Made by a program: the position numbers and the translations under genes
DNA from: Carnobacterium mobile DSM 4848
GTDB taxonomy: Bacteria; Bacillota; Bacilli; Lactobacillales; Carnobacteriaceae
Reading direction: 5' to 3'
Length of the DNA: 64,000 nt
Assembly: GCF_000744825.1 (NCBI RefSeq)
Contig: NZ_JQMR01000001.1
Location: 1-64,000 of the forward strand
Notes under the pieces: model-generated
Databases searched by the model: none
What the model saw: only the letters and a program-made list of their open reading frames with translations
What the model was told of the DNA's origin: nothing
Part shown: positions 25,598 to 35,733 of the stretch, piece by piece
Position numbering within the stretch: position 1 is the first letter of the stretch
Layout: every line of letters begins with the position of its first letter

Positions 25598-26674
25598 ATG
25601 GCTGTTGTATCTATCATTATGCCAATATTCAATGTTGAAAAATATTTAAAAAAATCGATAGAAAGCGTCTTGAACCAAACACATCAAAACATAGAATTAA
25701 TTTTAGTTAATGATGGTTCTCCTGATGATTCAGTTAAAATATGTAAATATTATGAAAAACTGGACCAGCGAGTGAGGGTAATCGACCAAGAAAATGCTGG
25801 AGTTGGCTATGCCCGCAATGCTGGCTTGGCTATAGCAAGTGGAGACTACATCTATTTTGCAGATTCAGATGACTATATCGAACCTAATTTGATTGAAGAT
25901 AATGTAAAGATTGCTGAAGAAGCAACTGCTGATTTAGTGGTATTTGGATTTTTTGAAGAAACTCTAAAAGCGGATGGAAATCATACTTATAGTGTGAAAG
26001 TTCCAAATTTGGAAAATACGAAAACTAAAGAACAATTTAGAAATGCTTTTAATTCTTTCTATTATTTCACGCCTTACGCTTTATGGAACAAGTTATATAA
26101 GCGAGAGTATTTAAAGAAAGCTGAAATTCACTTTTCGAAACAAAAAATTGGTGAAGATGCGTTGTTCAATCAGTCGGTCTATCTTAACTTAGAAAAGTCA
26201 GCTTTTAATAAAAAAGCTTATTACCATTATGTTTATAGAGAAGGTTCTGCAGTCAATCATTACTTAAAAAATCGTTTTGAACAAGAATACAATGTAGCTC
26301 AACATTTTGAAAGCTTAATGAATAAGTGGGATAAAAAAAATGAAAATCAAGACTTGATCAACAGAGAGTATTGGAATGCTATTTACTTGGAAATAAAAAA
26401 CCTAACTTCTGGTGAATGCCTTATGAGCCAAAAAGAAAAAGTAAAACGATTAAAACAAATAATGGAAAAACAAAAGTTAAAAGAAGTGATAGCAGTTTTA
26501 GATAGTGAAGATGAACAGAATAAATTCGTAAAGCTGCTCATTATGTTAGTAAAAAATGAGAAATATGATTTTGCACTAAAGTTGATGAAAGTAAGAGTGA
26601 CTATAGGAAGAAAGAATCAATCGACTTTAGCTGCTTTAAAAAGATATTTTATAAAAAATGATAAAGGAAGTTGA
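25598..26674 (+). CDS. Family 2 glycosyltransferase (block A)
   Basis: A 358-residue GT-A fold glycosyltransferase. The N-terminal VSIIMPIFNVEKYL start, LVNDGSPDDS, GVGYARNAGL and the metal-binding FADSDDYI (DxD) are all present. It adds one sugar from a nucleotide donor to a lipid-linked repeat unit. The C-terminal third is basic and helical. It is the first gene of block A, 7 bp before the flippase. Donor and linkage cannot be read. Confidence 0.93.
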   Translation: MAVVSIIMPIFNVEKYLKKSIESVLNQTHQNIELILVNDGSPDDSVKICKYYEKLDQRVRVIDQENAGVGYARNAGLAIASGDYIYFADSDDYIEPNLIEDNVKIAEEATADLVVFGFFEETLKADGNHTYSVKVPNLENTKTKEQFRNAFNSFYYFTPYALWNKLYKREYLKKAEIHFSKQKIGEDALFNQSVYLNLEKSAFNKKAYYHYVYREGSAVNHYLKNRFEQEYNVAQHFESLMNKWDKKNENQDLINREYWNAIYLEIKNLTSGECLMSQKEKVKRLKQIMEKQKLKEVIAVLDSEDEQNKFVKLLIMLVKNEKYDFALKLMKVRVTIGRKNQSTLAALKRYFIKNDKGS

Positions 26675-26680
26675 ATCAGT

Positions 26681-28108
26681 ATGAACCTAGTCGATGAATT
26701 TAAAAAGGGAGTATTTTTTAGTGCTATTGGAAAATATTCAAATATTATCGTTCAACTCCTTGTCCAAGCAATTCTTTCAAGGTTATTGACTCCAAAAGAA
26801 TATGGTGTAGTTGCTGTAGTGAATGTGTTTTTAGTTTTTTTCCAGATGTTAGCTGATTTTGGAATTGGTCCAGCTATTATTCAGAATAAAAAGCTAGCTA
26901 AAAAAGAAATCAACAGTATTTTTATTTTTTCTTGTTACTTAGCTATTGTTTTAGGAATCGTTTTTATGTTGTTAGGCTATCCTATCAGCTTGTTCTATAA
27001 CGATGCTATCTACATACCTATCAGCTTAGTGTTGGGAGTGTGCGTGTTTTTTTATGGAGTTTTAGTAGTACCTCAAAATATGTTGTTAAGAGAAAAAAAC
27101 TTTATGACGGTTAATATGGTAACCGTTATTGCCAATGTACTTTCCGGAGTTATTTCAGTCGTATTAGCTGTTCTTGGGTTTAGCTATTATTCGCTGATTA
27201 TCAGCAATACGTTGAAAGCAGCATTTTTATTCTTTGTTTTTTATTTTAAAACACAGTTAAAAATCGGTTTTAAATTAGAGATGACACCGATAAAGAAAAT
27301 ATTTTCTTTTTCTAAAAATCAATTTGTTTTTAATTTCATCAATTATTTCTCAGGAAATTTAGATAAAATTTTAATTGGCAAGTATTTTTCAACCAGTTCT
27401 TTAGCATATTACGATAAGTCTTATCAATTATCCTTATATCCTAATCAAATACTGACAAATGTGATTTATCCGGTCATTCAGCCAATCATGTCAGACTTTG
27501 AAACCCGAATGGATAAAATCAAACAAGTTTATTTATTGTTGACTCGCTTTTTAGGCACAATTGGGTTATCTCTATCCGTATTTTTAATCTTTTCTTCAAA
27601 AGAAATCATTTTTTTCTTATTCGGTGATCAGTGGGGCGGAAGTGTCCCATCATTTCAAATTTTGGCTTTCTCTGTATGGATTCAATTGATATTAACCATT
27701 ACAGGAGCAATCTTTCAATCTGCTAATCGAACAGATTTATTATTGGTTTCAGGAGTTTTGACAGCAGTAACCAATATCACAGCAATGATTATCGGAATTG
27801 GCACAGGAAAGATTGAGTTTGTGGCTTTATTACTCGTCGTCGCATTTACAATTAATTTTATGCAGACCAACTATCTTTTAATGTATCGAATGTTTGATTC
27901 AAATTATTTGGAGTTTTTTAAGATTTTATTTAAGCCAACATTAATGGCTCTCTCTCAAATAATCGTATTTGCTATGCTCCCTGTGTTGCCATTTTCGAAT
28001 TTCATTGATTTAATTGTAAAAGGATTGATTTTTGTCCTAGTATTTGGAGCAGGATTGATAGCAACAGGTGAAATGAAAGTAATTAGAAGTATCATTATAA
28101 AGAAATAA
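26681..28108 (+). CDS. Polysaccharide repeat-unit flippase (block A)
   Basis: A 475-residue MOP-superfamily (Wzx/MviN-like) protein with about 12-14 transmembrane helices, which moves undecaprenyl-linked repeat units across the membrane. The N-terminal region (SRLLTPKEYGVVAVVNVFLV) is typical of WzxC-type flippases. It is a clear paralogue of the protein at 38953-40392, with long identical stretches such as GPAIIQ and KNQF-FNFINYFS. It lies within the glycosyltransferase operon with tight spacing. Confidence 0.94.
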   Translation: MNLVDEFKKGVFFSAIGKYSNIIVQLLVQAILSRLLTPKEYGVVAVVNVFLVFFQMLADFGIGPAIIQNKKLAKKEINSIFIFSCYLAIVLGIVFMLLGYPISLFYNDAIYIPISLVLGVCVFFYGVLVVPQNMLLREKNFMTVNMVTVIANVLSGVISVVLAVLGFSYYSLIISNTLKAAFLFFVFYFKTQLKIGFKLEMTPIKKIFSFSKNQFVFNFINYFSGNLDKILIGKYFSTSSLAYYDKSYQLSLYPNQILTNVIYPVIQPIMSDFETRMDKIKQVYLLLTRFLGTIGLSLSVFLIFSSKEIIFFLFGDQWGGSVPSFQILAFSVWIQLILTITGAIFQSANRTDLLLVSGVLTAVTNITAMIIGIGTGKIEFVALLLVVAFTINFMQTNYLLMYRMFDSNYLEFFKILFKPTLMALSQIIVFAMLPVLPFSNFIDLIVKGLIFVLVFGAGLIATGEMKVIRSIIIKK

Positions 28109-28144
28109 AGAAAAATGAGAATGTATTTTCTAAAGGAGAATGAA

Positions 28145-29080
28145 ATGGATAACAACCCAGTCGTTTCAATTATTGTTCCAGTTTATAATGTTGAAGCGTA
28201 TATCGAAGAATGCTTGGAATCGATTATAAACCAAACCTATCAGCAACTTGAAATCATTGTAGTAGATGATGGCAGTACAGATAAAAGCAATGAACTTGTA
28301 AAAACTTATTTATCAGATAAAAGAATTCGTTTTATTGAACAAGAAAACAAAGGATTATCCGGAGCACGAAACAGCGGCTTAAAAGTAGCTACAGGGAAAT
28401 ATGTACTGTTTGTTGATTCAGACGATTATATTAGAGTGAACATGCTGACTGAGCTGGTTTCAAGAATAGAAGAAGGCCAGGCTGACTTGGTACGCTTTAA
28501 CGGATCAGCTTTTGTAGATGGAATGGAAAAAGTAGTGGATCATGATTATTATGATTTTAGTCATCGTTTAGAAGAAAAACATATCTACCGTGAAGATAGT
28601 TTTCAAGCTAATCGCAGAACCTTCGTTTCACCTGTCTACTTGTACCTCGTAAAACGTAGTGTTTTGACTGAACATAATCTATTGTTTAGAGAAGATATCA
28701 TCCATGAAGATGAATTATTTACTCCTCAATTGTTTCTTGCTATTCAAACGATGATTTATGTGAATGCTGCTTATTATTATCGCCGATATCGGGAAAACTC
28801 TATTATGACGATTCAAAGCACTGCACAACTGCAACGTTCATTTGATTCCTATCTAAAAATATTTAAGGAATTAGAGTTAGTGTATCAAAGTGAGGCCTAT
28901 AATAAAGAACAAAAAAAATTGATTAAACGTCAAATGCTGTCGATTTATAATGGTATGAAAGAGAACAAATTAGATAAAGAAGAAAAAAGAACAGCATTAA
29001 ATCATTTGAAATCTATTAAATTGAAAGACAAAGTTTATTTGGTACTACAAAAATTAAGATATAAAATGAAAATTGTTTGA
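28145..29080 (+). CDS. Family 2 glycosyltransferase (block A)
   Basis: A 311-residue GT2 enzyme from ATG 28145 after AAAGGAG; the in-frame ATG at 28115 lacks a site. VSIIVPVYNVEAYI, VVDDGSTDKS, GLSGARNSGL and the FVDSDDYI metal site are intact. The C-terminus is rich in Lys and Glu. It extends the repeat unit made by block A. The sequence resembles EpsJ/WaaB-type GT2 enzymes, but specificity is unknown. Confidence 0.93.
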   Translation: MDNNPVVSIIVPVYNVEAYIEECLESIINQTYQQLEIIVVDDGSTDKSNELVKTYLSDKRIRFIEQENKGLSGARNSGLKVATGKYVLFVDSDDYIRVNMLTELVSRIEEGQADLVRFNGSAFVDGMEKVVDHDYYDFSHRLEEKHIYREDSFQANRRTFVSPVYLYLVKRSVLTEHNLLFREDIIHEDELFTPQLFLAIQTMIYVNAAYYYRRYRENSIMTIQSTAQLQRSFDSYLKIFKELELVYQSEAYNKEQKKLIKRQMLSIYNGMKENKLDKEEKRTALNHLKSIKLKDKVYLVLQKLRYKMKIV

Positions 29081-29219
29081 ACTGTTTGGAATTTAAGTTG
29101 AAACGAATAAGATTTTCATGTAGAGTTGCCACTTAGAATGCCTTTCTTTACAAGCCAAATATGAATAAATCACTATCTAATATAACAAATAACTATTTAC
29201 GATATAAGGAGAGATAATA

Positions 29220-30311
29220 ATGAAAGAACCAATTAGAGTTTTACATTTTCAAGGAAGATTAGGATCTGGTGGAATGGAAACATTTATGATGAACGCTTAT
29301 CGTAGTTTAGATCGAACTAAAATTCAATTTGACTTTCTCATTTATGATGATTATGAAGATGTTAAACCTTATAATAAAGAAATTCAAAAAATGGGAGGAC
29401 ATATTTATGTCGTTCCTAATCCAAAACGTAATATTATTGCATATATTAAAGCAGTTCGTGAACTATTACGAGATAAGAAGTTTGAAGTAGTCCATAATCA
29501 AGTTTTTTTTGGCGGAGGAATCAATTTAAAACTAGCTAAAGAAGCTGGAATAAAAAAAAGAATAGCTCACAGTCATTTTACTTCTGATGGAAAAGGTAAT
29601 AGTATTCCTATTATAGTACTACGAAAAGTTTTTCATAGATTACTATTGAAAAACGCCACAGTTTTCTTAGCTTGTTCTATGGAAGCTGGGTATGGTCTAT
29701 ATGGCAAAAAACAGCCCTTTACTCTAATTCCTAATGGAATTGACCTTAATATGTATCAATCAGTTCCGGAAAGCAAAGAACAGGTTAGAGCAGATTTATC
29801 AATCCCTGAAGACTCATTAGTTGTTGGGCATGTAGGGAGATTCGACGAACAAAAAAATCACAAATTTTTAGTTGAAATATTCAAAGAAATTGTAAACAAA
29901 AAAGAAAATAGTCACCTTCTTTTAATAGGCGTAGGTAAGTTGCAAGATGAAGTAAAAGAACAAGTGAAAAAAATGGGCATTGAAGAAAAAGTTACTTTTC
30001 TTGGCTTACGAAAAGATATACCTTATGTGCTTAAATCAATGGACGTTTTTTTAATGCCGTCTTTATATGAAGGACTTCCGGTTTCAGCAGTTGAAGCACA
30101 AGCTGCTAATCTAAAACTAGTACTTTCTACAGAAGTAACTCGTGAAACCCAATTATCAGAGAATGTTCAGTTTTTATCTCTAGAAGATACTCCTCAAAAA
30201 TGGGCGTTTGCTGTAATAAGCGAACCAATGATGAATTCACCTTTTATAGAATTGGACAATTACGATATGAAGCATACAGCAAATTTGTTAGAGAACATTT
30301 ATTTAAGTTAA
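29220..30311 (+). CDS. Family 4 glycosyltransferase, EpsF-like (block A)
   Basis: A 363-residue GT-B fold transferase. The GSGGMETFMMN N-terminal loop, the PNGID acceptor-domain start, HVGRFDEQKNH, and the nucleotide-sugar EX7E-type segment (PSLYEGLPVSAVEAQA) are visible. It retains configuration and uses a nucleotide sugar, probably UDP-linked. A 139-bp gap separates it from the previous gene, and AAGGAGA precedes the ATG. Confidence 0.93.
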   Translation: MKEPIRVLHFQGRLGSGGMETFMMNAYRSLDRTKIQFDFLIYDDYEDVKPYNKEIQKMGGHIYVVPNPKRNIIAYIKAVRELLRDKKFEVVHNQVFFGGGINLKLAKEAGIKKRIAHSHFTSDGKGNSIPIIVLRKVFHRLLLKNATVFLACSMEAGYGLYGKKQPFTLIPNGIDLNMYQSVPESKEQVRADLSIPEDSLVVGHVGRFDEQKNHKFLVEIFKEIVNKKENSHLLLIGVGKLQDEVKEQVKKMGIEEKVTFLGLRKDIPYVLKSMDVFLMPSLYEGLPVSAVEAQAANLKLVLSTEVTRETQLSENVQFLSLEDTPQKWAFAVISEPMMNSPFIELDNYDMKHTANLLENIYLS

Positions 30312-30335
30312 ACAAGAAGGAGAGAAATAGAAAAA

Positions 30336-31190
30336 ATGAATGAAAGAATTGAAACATTTCCAGAGTTCAGTGTTTTAATGTCAGTATATATAAAAGAAAC
30401 TCCAACAAGGTTAGAAGAATGTCTTAAAAGTATAACAGAACAAACAATTCCACCAAACGAAATCGTTATAGTTGAGGACGGAAAATTAACAAATGAGTTG
30501 TATACTGTATTAGAAAACATTGAGAAAGAGTTTCCAAAAATTTTAAAAAGAATTCCGTTAAAAGAGAATGTCGGGTTAGGGCAGGCTTTATCAATTGGCG
30601 TTCAATCGTGTTCTTATCCTTTAATTGCAAGAATGGACACAGATGACGTGGCAGCCCCGCAAAGATTTGAAAAACAATTATTAGTATTTAAAAATAATCC
30701 TGAGATTGGGCTTTTAGGATCTGCTATTGCAGAATTTGAAGGAGACGTATCGAATGTAGTGGCATTAAGAACAGTTCCTTTAGATCATGAGGATATAGTT
30801 AAGCATGCAAAAAGAAGGAATCCATTTAATCATATGACTGTAATGTATAAAAAAGAAGAGGTCATTCAAGCTGGAAATTATCAACACCTAAATGGATTTG
30901 AAGATTATTATTTATGGGTTCGAATGCTGAAAAATGGCACTCAAACAAAAAACTTAAATGAAATACTAGTTTATGCTAGAGCAGGAAATGAAATGTTTTA
31001 TAGACGAGGAGGAATTCAGTACTTAAAAAGTTCTAAGTTAGCTAGAAAAAAAATATACGAAGTTGGATTTAACTCTTATTCTGATTACCTAATAAGTATG
31101 ATTGGTCAAGTTGTTGTGAGCATTGTCCCTAATGAAACACGAGCTTACATCTATAAAAAATTACTAAGAAGCAATAACTCAAAAAAATAA
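30336..31190 (+). CDS. Family 2 glycosyltransferase (block A)
   Basis: A 284-residue GT2 enzyme. It starts SVLMSVYIKETPTRLEECLKS, has IVEDGKLTNE in place of the more usual DDGSTD, and MDTDDVA as the metal-binding site. These are features of the galactosyl/rhamnosyl EpsE/WfgS-like subgroup. AAGGAGAG precedes the start. It is the last transferase before the block A polymerase. Confidence 0.92.
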   Translation: MNERIETFPEFSVLMSVYIKETPTRLEECLKSITEQTIPPNEIVIVEDGKLTNELYTVLENIEKEFPKILKRIPLKENVGLGQALSIGVQSCSYPLIARMDTDDVAAPQRFEKQLLVFKNNPEIGLLGSAIAEFEGDVSNVVALRTVPLDHEDIVKHAKRRNPFNHMTVMYKKEEVIQAGNYQHLNGFEDYYLWVRMLKNGTQTKNLNEILVYARAGNEMFYRRGGIQYLKSSKLARKKIYEVGFNSYSDYLISMIGQVVVSIVPNETRAYIYKKLLRSNNSKK

Positions 31191-31359
31191 ATTACTAATT
31201 TTCCTCGAAATATATATAGCTTGGATTTAAACAATATACCTATAGAGGCATCTGGGGAAGTGAAGGAACAATTATATTAAAATAGTTAAAAAAAATATTT
31301 TAAAAATTACGAAGTAGTAATTTAAATAATCTGATTTTCGACTTAGAAAGAGGTAACAT

Positions 31360-32424
31360 ATGAGTTTATATTTTTTTGTTTTAATAATATTAACTATTCT
31401 TGCGTTAACAGAAGTGTTGTTAAGAGAAAAAAAAATTTCGTTTATAACAATAAGTGTAATGAGTTTAATGGCAGGCCTTAGGTTTTTTACAGGATATGAT
31501 TTTATATCCTATAAAAATTTTTTTGAAAAGATAGATAATGTAAGTGATGTGTTCAATGGAAGTATAGACGCAGAAAAAGGTTATCTTTTTTTGAATTTTA
31601 TTTTTTCTAAATTAGAGCTAAACTTTTACTTCTTTATATTGGTCTTTTCGCTTTTAAGTATCGGTCTTCTTGGTTACTTTGTATACAAACATACACCGTT
31701 TCCCTCATTATTTTTAATGTATTACTACGCTCGCTTTTTTTTAGTACGTGACATGGGGCAAATAAGATCATCATTAGCTTGCATTATACTATTATATGCA
31801 ATTCCTTTTATGATAAAAAAGAAGCCTGCCCCATTTTTACTAATTGTTTTTTTAGCATCTTTATTCCATATAACTGCGTGGTTTTTTATTGTTGTATATT
31901 TGTTCAATATAATCTTTGAAAAGCTTACTACTAAAACTGTAATAGGATTACTGATTTTGAGCACAATTATTGGTCTGGTTATACAAATACCACAATTATA
32001 CACTTGGGCAATCCCAGATCGTTACATTGCCTACTTTACTTCACCTTCTTATACGGATGGAAGTTGGATAATGAATCCAGTTCTTTGGATGCAAGTTGGC
32101 ATTTTTTTTGGAGTATTTTACTTGTGCATCCAATCCAATCTTGAGGAACAAAAATTTATTGAAGGAATGTTGAAAGTATATCTTTTGTCGTCTCTAATTC
32201 TAATTTCAGCCGGGACTCTTGGTACAGTAGGTGGAAGAATTAGTACATTATTTTCAACAAGCGAAGTATTTTTGGTGCCATACTTGTTTATGAATCTTAC
32301 AAGAAATAAATTAAGTAATTTATTGTTATATTTTGCCTTTACATTTTTTATTTTATGCTTAATATTTGTCGTTTCAGGCACATATACAGAGTATATCCCT
32401 TATCAAACAATATTTAGTTTTTAA
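31360..32424 (+). CDS. EpsG-like polysaccharide polymerase (block A)
   Basis: A 354-residue membrane protein with about ten hydrophobic segments. It carries the EpsG-family pattern of an early GLRFFTGYDFISY loop and a central RDMGQIRSSLA loop. EpsG proteins are thought to polymerise lipid-linked repeat units, as Wzy does. AGAGGT precedes the ATG. A terminator and new promoter follow at 32565-32650, making this the last gene of block A. Confidence 0.85.
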   Translation: MSLYFFVLIILTILALTEVLLREKKISFITISVMSLMAGLRFFTGYDFISYKNFFEKIDNVSDVFNGSIDAEKGYLFLNFIFSKLELNFYFFILVFSLLSIGLLGYFVYKHTPFPSLFLMYYYARFFLVRDMGQIRSSLACIILLYAIPFMIKKKPAPFLLIVFLASLFHITAWFFIVVYLFNIIFEKLTTKTVIGLLILSTIIGLVIQIPQLYTWAIPDRYIAYFTSPSYTDGSWIMNPVLWMQVGIFFGVFYLCIQSNLEEQKFIEGMLKVYLLSSLILISAGTLGTVGGRISTLFSTSEVFLVPYLFMNLTRNKLSNLLLYFAFTFFILCLIFVVSGTYTEYIPYQTIFSF

Positions 32425-32564
32425 AAAAAATTTAAACTTTTAAGTATTTAAATATATCAGTCCATATGGTTTTGAATTGTTTTTTGTAAGAGTTAATGTA
32501 AATCTTAAAAATAGGTACAAAAAATTTTTTTGTTAAAATCTAAGTTTTTCAATTTTATAAATAT

Positions 32565-32601
32565 ACTGTAGAATTAGTCGTTTGGCGTCTACAGTTTTTT
32601 T
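32565..32601 (+). terminator. Rho-independent terminator of block A
   Basis: ACTGTAGA (32565-32572) pairs with TCTACAGT (32588-32595) around a 15-nt loop, followed by a run of T. Confidence 0.8.
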
Positions 32602-32620
32602 ATGTTAAATCAACTTAAGG

Positions 32621-32650
32621 TTAAACTTTTAACTATTTTTTTGGTATAAT
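32621..32650 (+). promoter_or_regulatory. Promoter of block B
   Basis: TTAAAC (32621-32626) and a consensus TATAAT (32645-32650) are 18 bp apart, directly after the block A terminator. Confidence 0.65.
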
Positions 32651-32728
32651 ATGAAAAGTTGTAATCAGAATAATATGGTACAATGATATTGTTTCAAAAT
32701 TTTCTAATAAATGAAAGGCGGGGAAGAA

Positions 32729-33940
32729 TTGGAAAAAGCTTCCTTAATGAATAAATGGCTGCAACTAAATGAAAAAAATCATCAAAAATGGAGTACAGTT
32801 ATTTTATTCCTTTTGAGCATTTCATTTGCAGTGACAGATTGGATGTTTGGTATATTTACTTTTACTGAGTTTTTTTTAATGTTTATTGGGATATGCTTAC
32901 TGATTAGTGGAAATTACTATATTAAAAATAAACAAATGAAATGGATAATGCTTATATTAGGTGTTATCATAGCCAATATTTTACTGAATTACTTTAACAA
33001 TGAGCAATTCGAATTAAAAGTAGGAATAGCTGGTTTAATTAAAGTAACTTTTTATGTTTTGATTGCTATGGAATTATACAATTACGTGGAAAAATACACA
33101 TTAGAAGAAAAACTACTTAAATTAATTAATATTATAGCAATAGTTGTTTGTATTATCGGACTCTATATAACCTTTTCATTATATTCGGGTGATATTTTAC
33201 CTTATGAATTTTTTTGGAAATTTACCCGATTAGATGCATCAAGCTATAGGTTTAATGAAAATGAAAGTTTGATTCGAACAAGAAGTCTTTTTTCAGAGCC
33301 TTCTTACTTAGGTTACTACTTAAATATAATTCTCGGAATGAATTTCTTTAATAAATTGGAAATAAAAATTCCAACAATAATAAATGCAATTTTGACGTTG
33401 ACTGTTATTCTAACTTTTTCTTATAGTTCAATAGCAGTATTATTCATTATTTACGTGCTGCAGTTTTTAAACATAAAACAAATAAAAACATTTAAATGGA
33501 CAAAAATAATGTGGGTCTATTTAGGTATATTTTTAGGTATCATTTTTTTATTTAAGAATTTGATTTATGAAACTGTGATACGTAGAACAATCGATATACT
33601 AAATGGGCAGGATTTTTCAACAATATTTAGAATAATTAGAAGTTGGAGTTATGTGAATAAAGAACATATTTTTATGGGAAATGGGATAGGACATACACCG
33701 AATATATGGAATATTTATGCTTATATATTATCTGATTTGGGATTAATAGCATTTGTTTTATGTTGTTTATTTAGTACTTATTTGCTTTTAAAAAATTTCA
33801 AAATGGCTATTTTGTTTATCATTTTAAATTTTCAAAAAGGTGGTTATTTATCATCTGCTTTCTGGATATATCTCTTATTATTGTTCATTTATATTAGCTC
33901 TAATAGAGAAAAAACACACTTTTTTAAAAAAATTCAATAA
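32729..33940 (+). CDS. O-antigen ligase/polymerase-like membrane protein (block B)
   Basis: A 403-residue protein with about ten to eleven membrane segments. TTG at 32729 follows the AAAGGCGG site; the in-frame ATG at 32711 overlaps that site. A large loop in the middle (RTRSLFSEPSYLGYYLN) and a late MGNGIGHTPN loop fit the Wzy/WaaL O-antigen polymerase and ligase superfamily. It probably polymerises the block B repeat unit, making it the second polymerase candidate in the window. Confidence 0.75.
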   Translation: MEKASLMNKWLQLNEKNHQKWSTVILFLLSISFAVTDWMFGIFTFTEFFLMFIGICLLISGNYYIKNKQMKWIMLILGVIIANILLNYFNNEQFELKVGIAGLIKVTFYVLIAMELYNYVEKYTLEEKLLKLINIIAIVVCIIGLYITFSLYSGDILPYEFFWKFTRLDASSYRFNENESLIRTRSLFSEPSYLGYYLNIILGMNFFNKLEIKIPTIINAILTLTVILTFSYSSIAVLFIIYVLQFLNIKQIKTFKWTKIMWVYLGIFLGIIFLFKNLIYETVIRRTIDILNGQDFSTIFRIIRSWSYVNKEHIFMGNGIGHTPNIWNIYAYILSDLGLIAFVLCCLFSTYLLLKNFKMAILFIILNFQKGGYLSSAFWIYLLLLFIYISSNREKTHFFKKIQ

Positions 33941-34111
33941 AGAAAATAAGTAAATGAGAATAGTCTTAATCATTTAGATAAACTTAATATTTATTTGTTT
34001 TACTGTGCTTAATGGAAAAATTTGGCAAGCTTAAATAAAAAATACTATAGTTAAAAAGGTTTATTTTAAAGAAGAATTATTTTTTGACAAATTGAACGGA
34101 GGAAATGAATT

Positions 34112-35491
34112 ATGTCTCAAGGAGAAACATTTAGCAAAACAAAAAAAGTATTGATAGGTGCAGTAGATATTCTATTATTTCATCTCTCCATTCTCCTTTC
34201 TTTTTATTTTCAGTTTAAAGAGAACATTCCTGACTATAATTTTGTTGCATACACAAACGCAATTGTATATATAATGGCTGTATTTGTTTTCTTGAATATT
34301 TTGTTTGGAGTATATGTCTTATATAATAAGTCTATAAGTGACTTTTTATACATTACAATCATTATCCAAGTTATCATGACTGTAGCTATAATGGCTGTTA
34401 CATTTGCCGGTCGCTGGTTTACTTTCCCCAGATCAGTACTGCTGTATAATTTGATCTTCAGTATAGTCATCTTGTTTATTTGGCGGGCAATAGTATATAA
34501 ACTATATCTAAAATTTAATGGAACAAAAAAAGTAATGCTTGTGGGAACAAAAGAAAAAGTTCGTTCAGCATTTCAGAATTTCGATGAAGCAAAAAATGAA
34601 AGACATAAAGTTGAACTGGTTGTAGTTGGACATTATTACGAAAATATTAAAGCTCATATAAACGAAATAGATATAGTCTATCTGGCAAGTCAGATAGACG
34701 AAGAAGAACGAATCAAGATTTATGATTTAGTGATTAGAAACGAAAAAAGGATATTTTTAAACACTAGTTTTGAAAATATTATAATGGTTAATCCTAATAT
34801 AATGAACATAGAAGATGAGAGTATTATTGAAATTTCTGATTTTAGAATTCCGGCTGAAGATGGACTTATTAAACGAGTGGTTGATATTATCTTTTCATTG
34901 ACGCTTATTTTGATTACTTCACCGATTATGTTGATTACAGCAATATTAGTAAAATTAACTTCAAAAGGACCTGCATTCTATAGCCAAGTTCGGATTACTC
35001 ATGATGGTAAAGAATTTAACATACTAAAGTTTAGATCAATGGCAACTACAGCTGAAAAAGACTCCGGTCCTGTATTAGCTTCTTCTAGTGATACAAGAGT
35101 CACCACAATAGGTAAGTATTTAAGGGCATTGCGTATTGACGAGTTGCCACAGTTATTTAATGTTTTGAAAGGCGAAATGTCTGTAGTTGGCCCTAGACCA
35201 GAGCGTCCATTTTTTGTTGATCAATTTCAAAAACAAAATCCTGCTTATTATTTGAGACATAATGTTCGCGCGGGAATCACAGGATATGCACAGGTTTATG
35301 GGAAGTACGCTTCTGATTTTAATAGTAAGTTGAATTTTGATTTAATTTATATTAAGAAATACAGTTTCTTTTTAGATGCTAAGATTATGTTACAAACTAT
35401 TAAAATTCTTTTTGACAAAGTTTCTTCAAAAGGCTTAGAAGAAGATGAAGTTCCAAAAGAAATTTCTAAAGAAATTACAATTTTGGATTAA
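34112..35491 (+). CDS. Initiating polyprenyl-phosphate sugar transferase (block B)
   Basis: A 459-residue polyprenyl glycosylphosphotransferase. The N-terminal part has four to five membrane segments, then a CoA-binding-like cytoplasmic domain. The C-terminal catalytic domain (from about residue 255) shows KRVVDIIFS, KFRSM, the RIDELPQLFNVLKG segment and VVGPRPE. It transfers a sugar 1-phosphate, commonly glucose or galactose, to undecaprenyl phosphate and so starts repeat-unit assembly. CGGAGG precedes the ATG. Confidence 0.94.
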   Translation: MSQGETFSKTKKVLIGAVDILLFHLSILLSFYFQFKENIPDYNFVAYTNAIVYIMAVFVFLNILFGVYVLYNKSISDFLYITIIIQVIMTVAIMAVTFAGRWFTFPRSVLLYNLIFSIVILFIWRAIVYKLYLKFNGTKKVMLVGTKEKVRSAFQNFDEAKNERHKVELVVVGHYYENIKAHINEIDIVYLASQIDEEERIKIYDLVIRNEKRIFLNTSFENIIMVNPNIMNIEDESIIEISDFRIPAEDGLIKRVVDIIFSLTLILITSPIMLITAILVKLTSKGPAFYSQVRITHDGKEFNILKFRSMATTAEKDSGPVLASSSDTRVTTIGKYLRALRIDELPQLFNVLKGEMSVVGPRPERPFFVDQFQKQNPAYYLRHNVRAGITGYAQVYGKYASDFNSKLNFDLIYIKKYSFFLDAKIMLQTIKILFDKVSSKGLEEDEVPKEISKEITILD

Positions 35492-35733
35492 ATAATAAAT
35501 TAAGAAAAATAAAAAATCTATTTTTGCTAAAATTTATAGTACTTTATGGTTCATAAATAGTTAAGAGACATAGTTTTTTGTTTCTGATTATCTAATGTTT
35601 AATTAAAGTATTATATATAGCTAAGGCATATCAATTTTATTGAAATTTAAAGAAAGAATATTCAAGTCTGACTTTAAATTATGAAATCTATAGTAAAGCG
35701 ATTAGAAATATTTTTTATTAGGGAGATTATGGA

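Larger units (their letters stand above)
32425..32728. other. Junction between polysaccharide blocks A and B
   Basis: A 304-bp AT-rich stretch without a gene. It contains a terminator (32565-32601) and a promoter (32621-32650). Confidence 0.6.
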
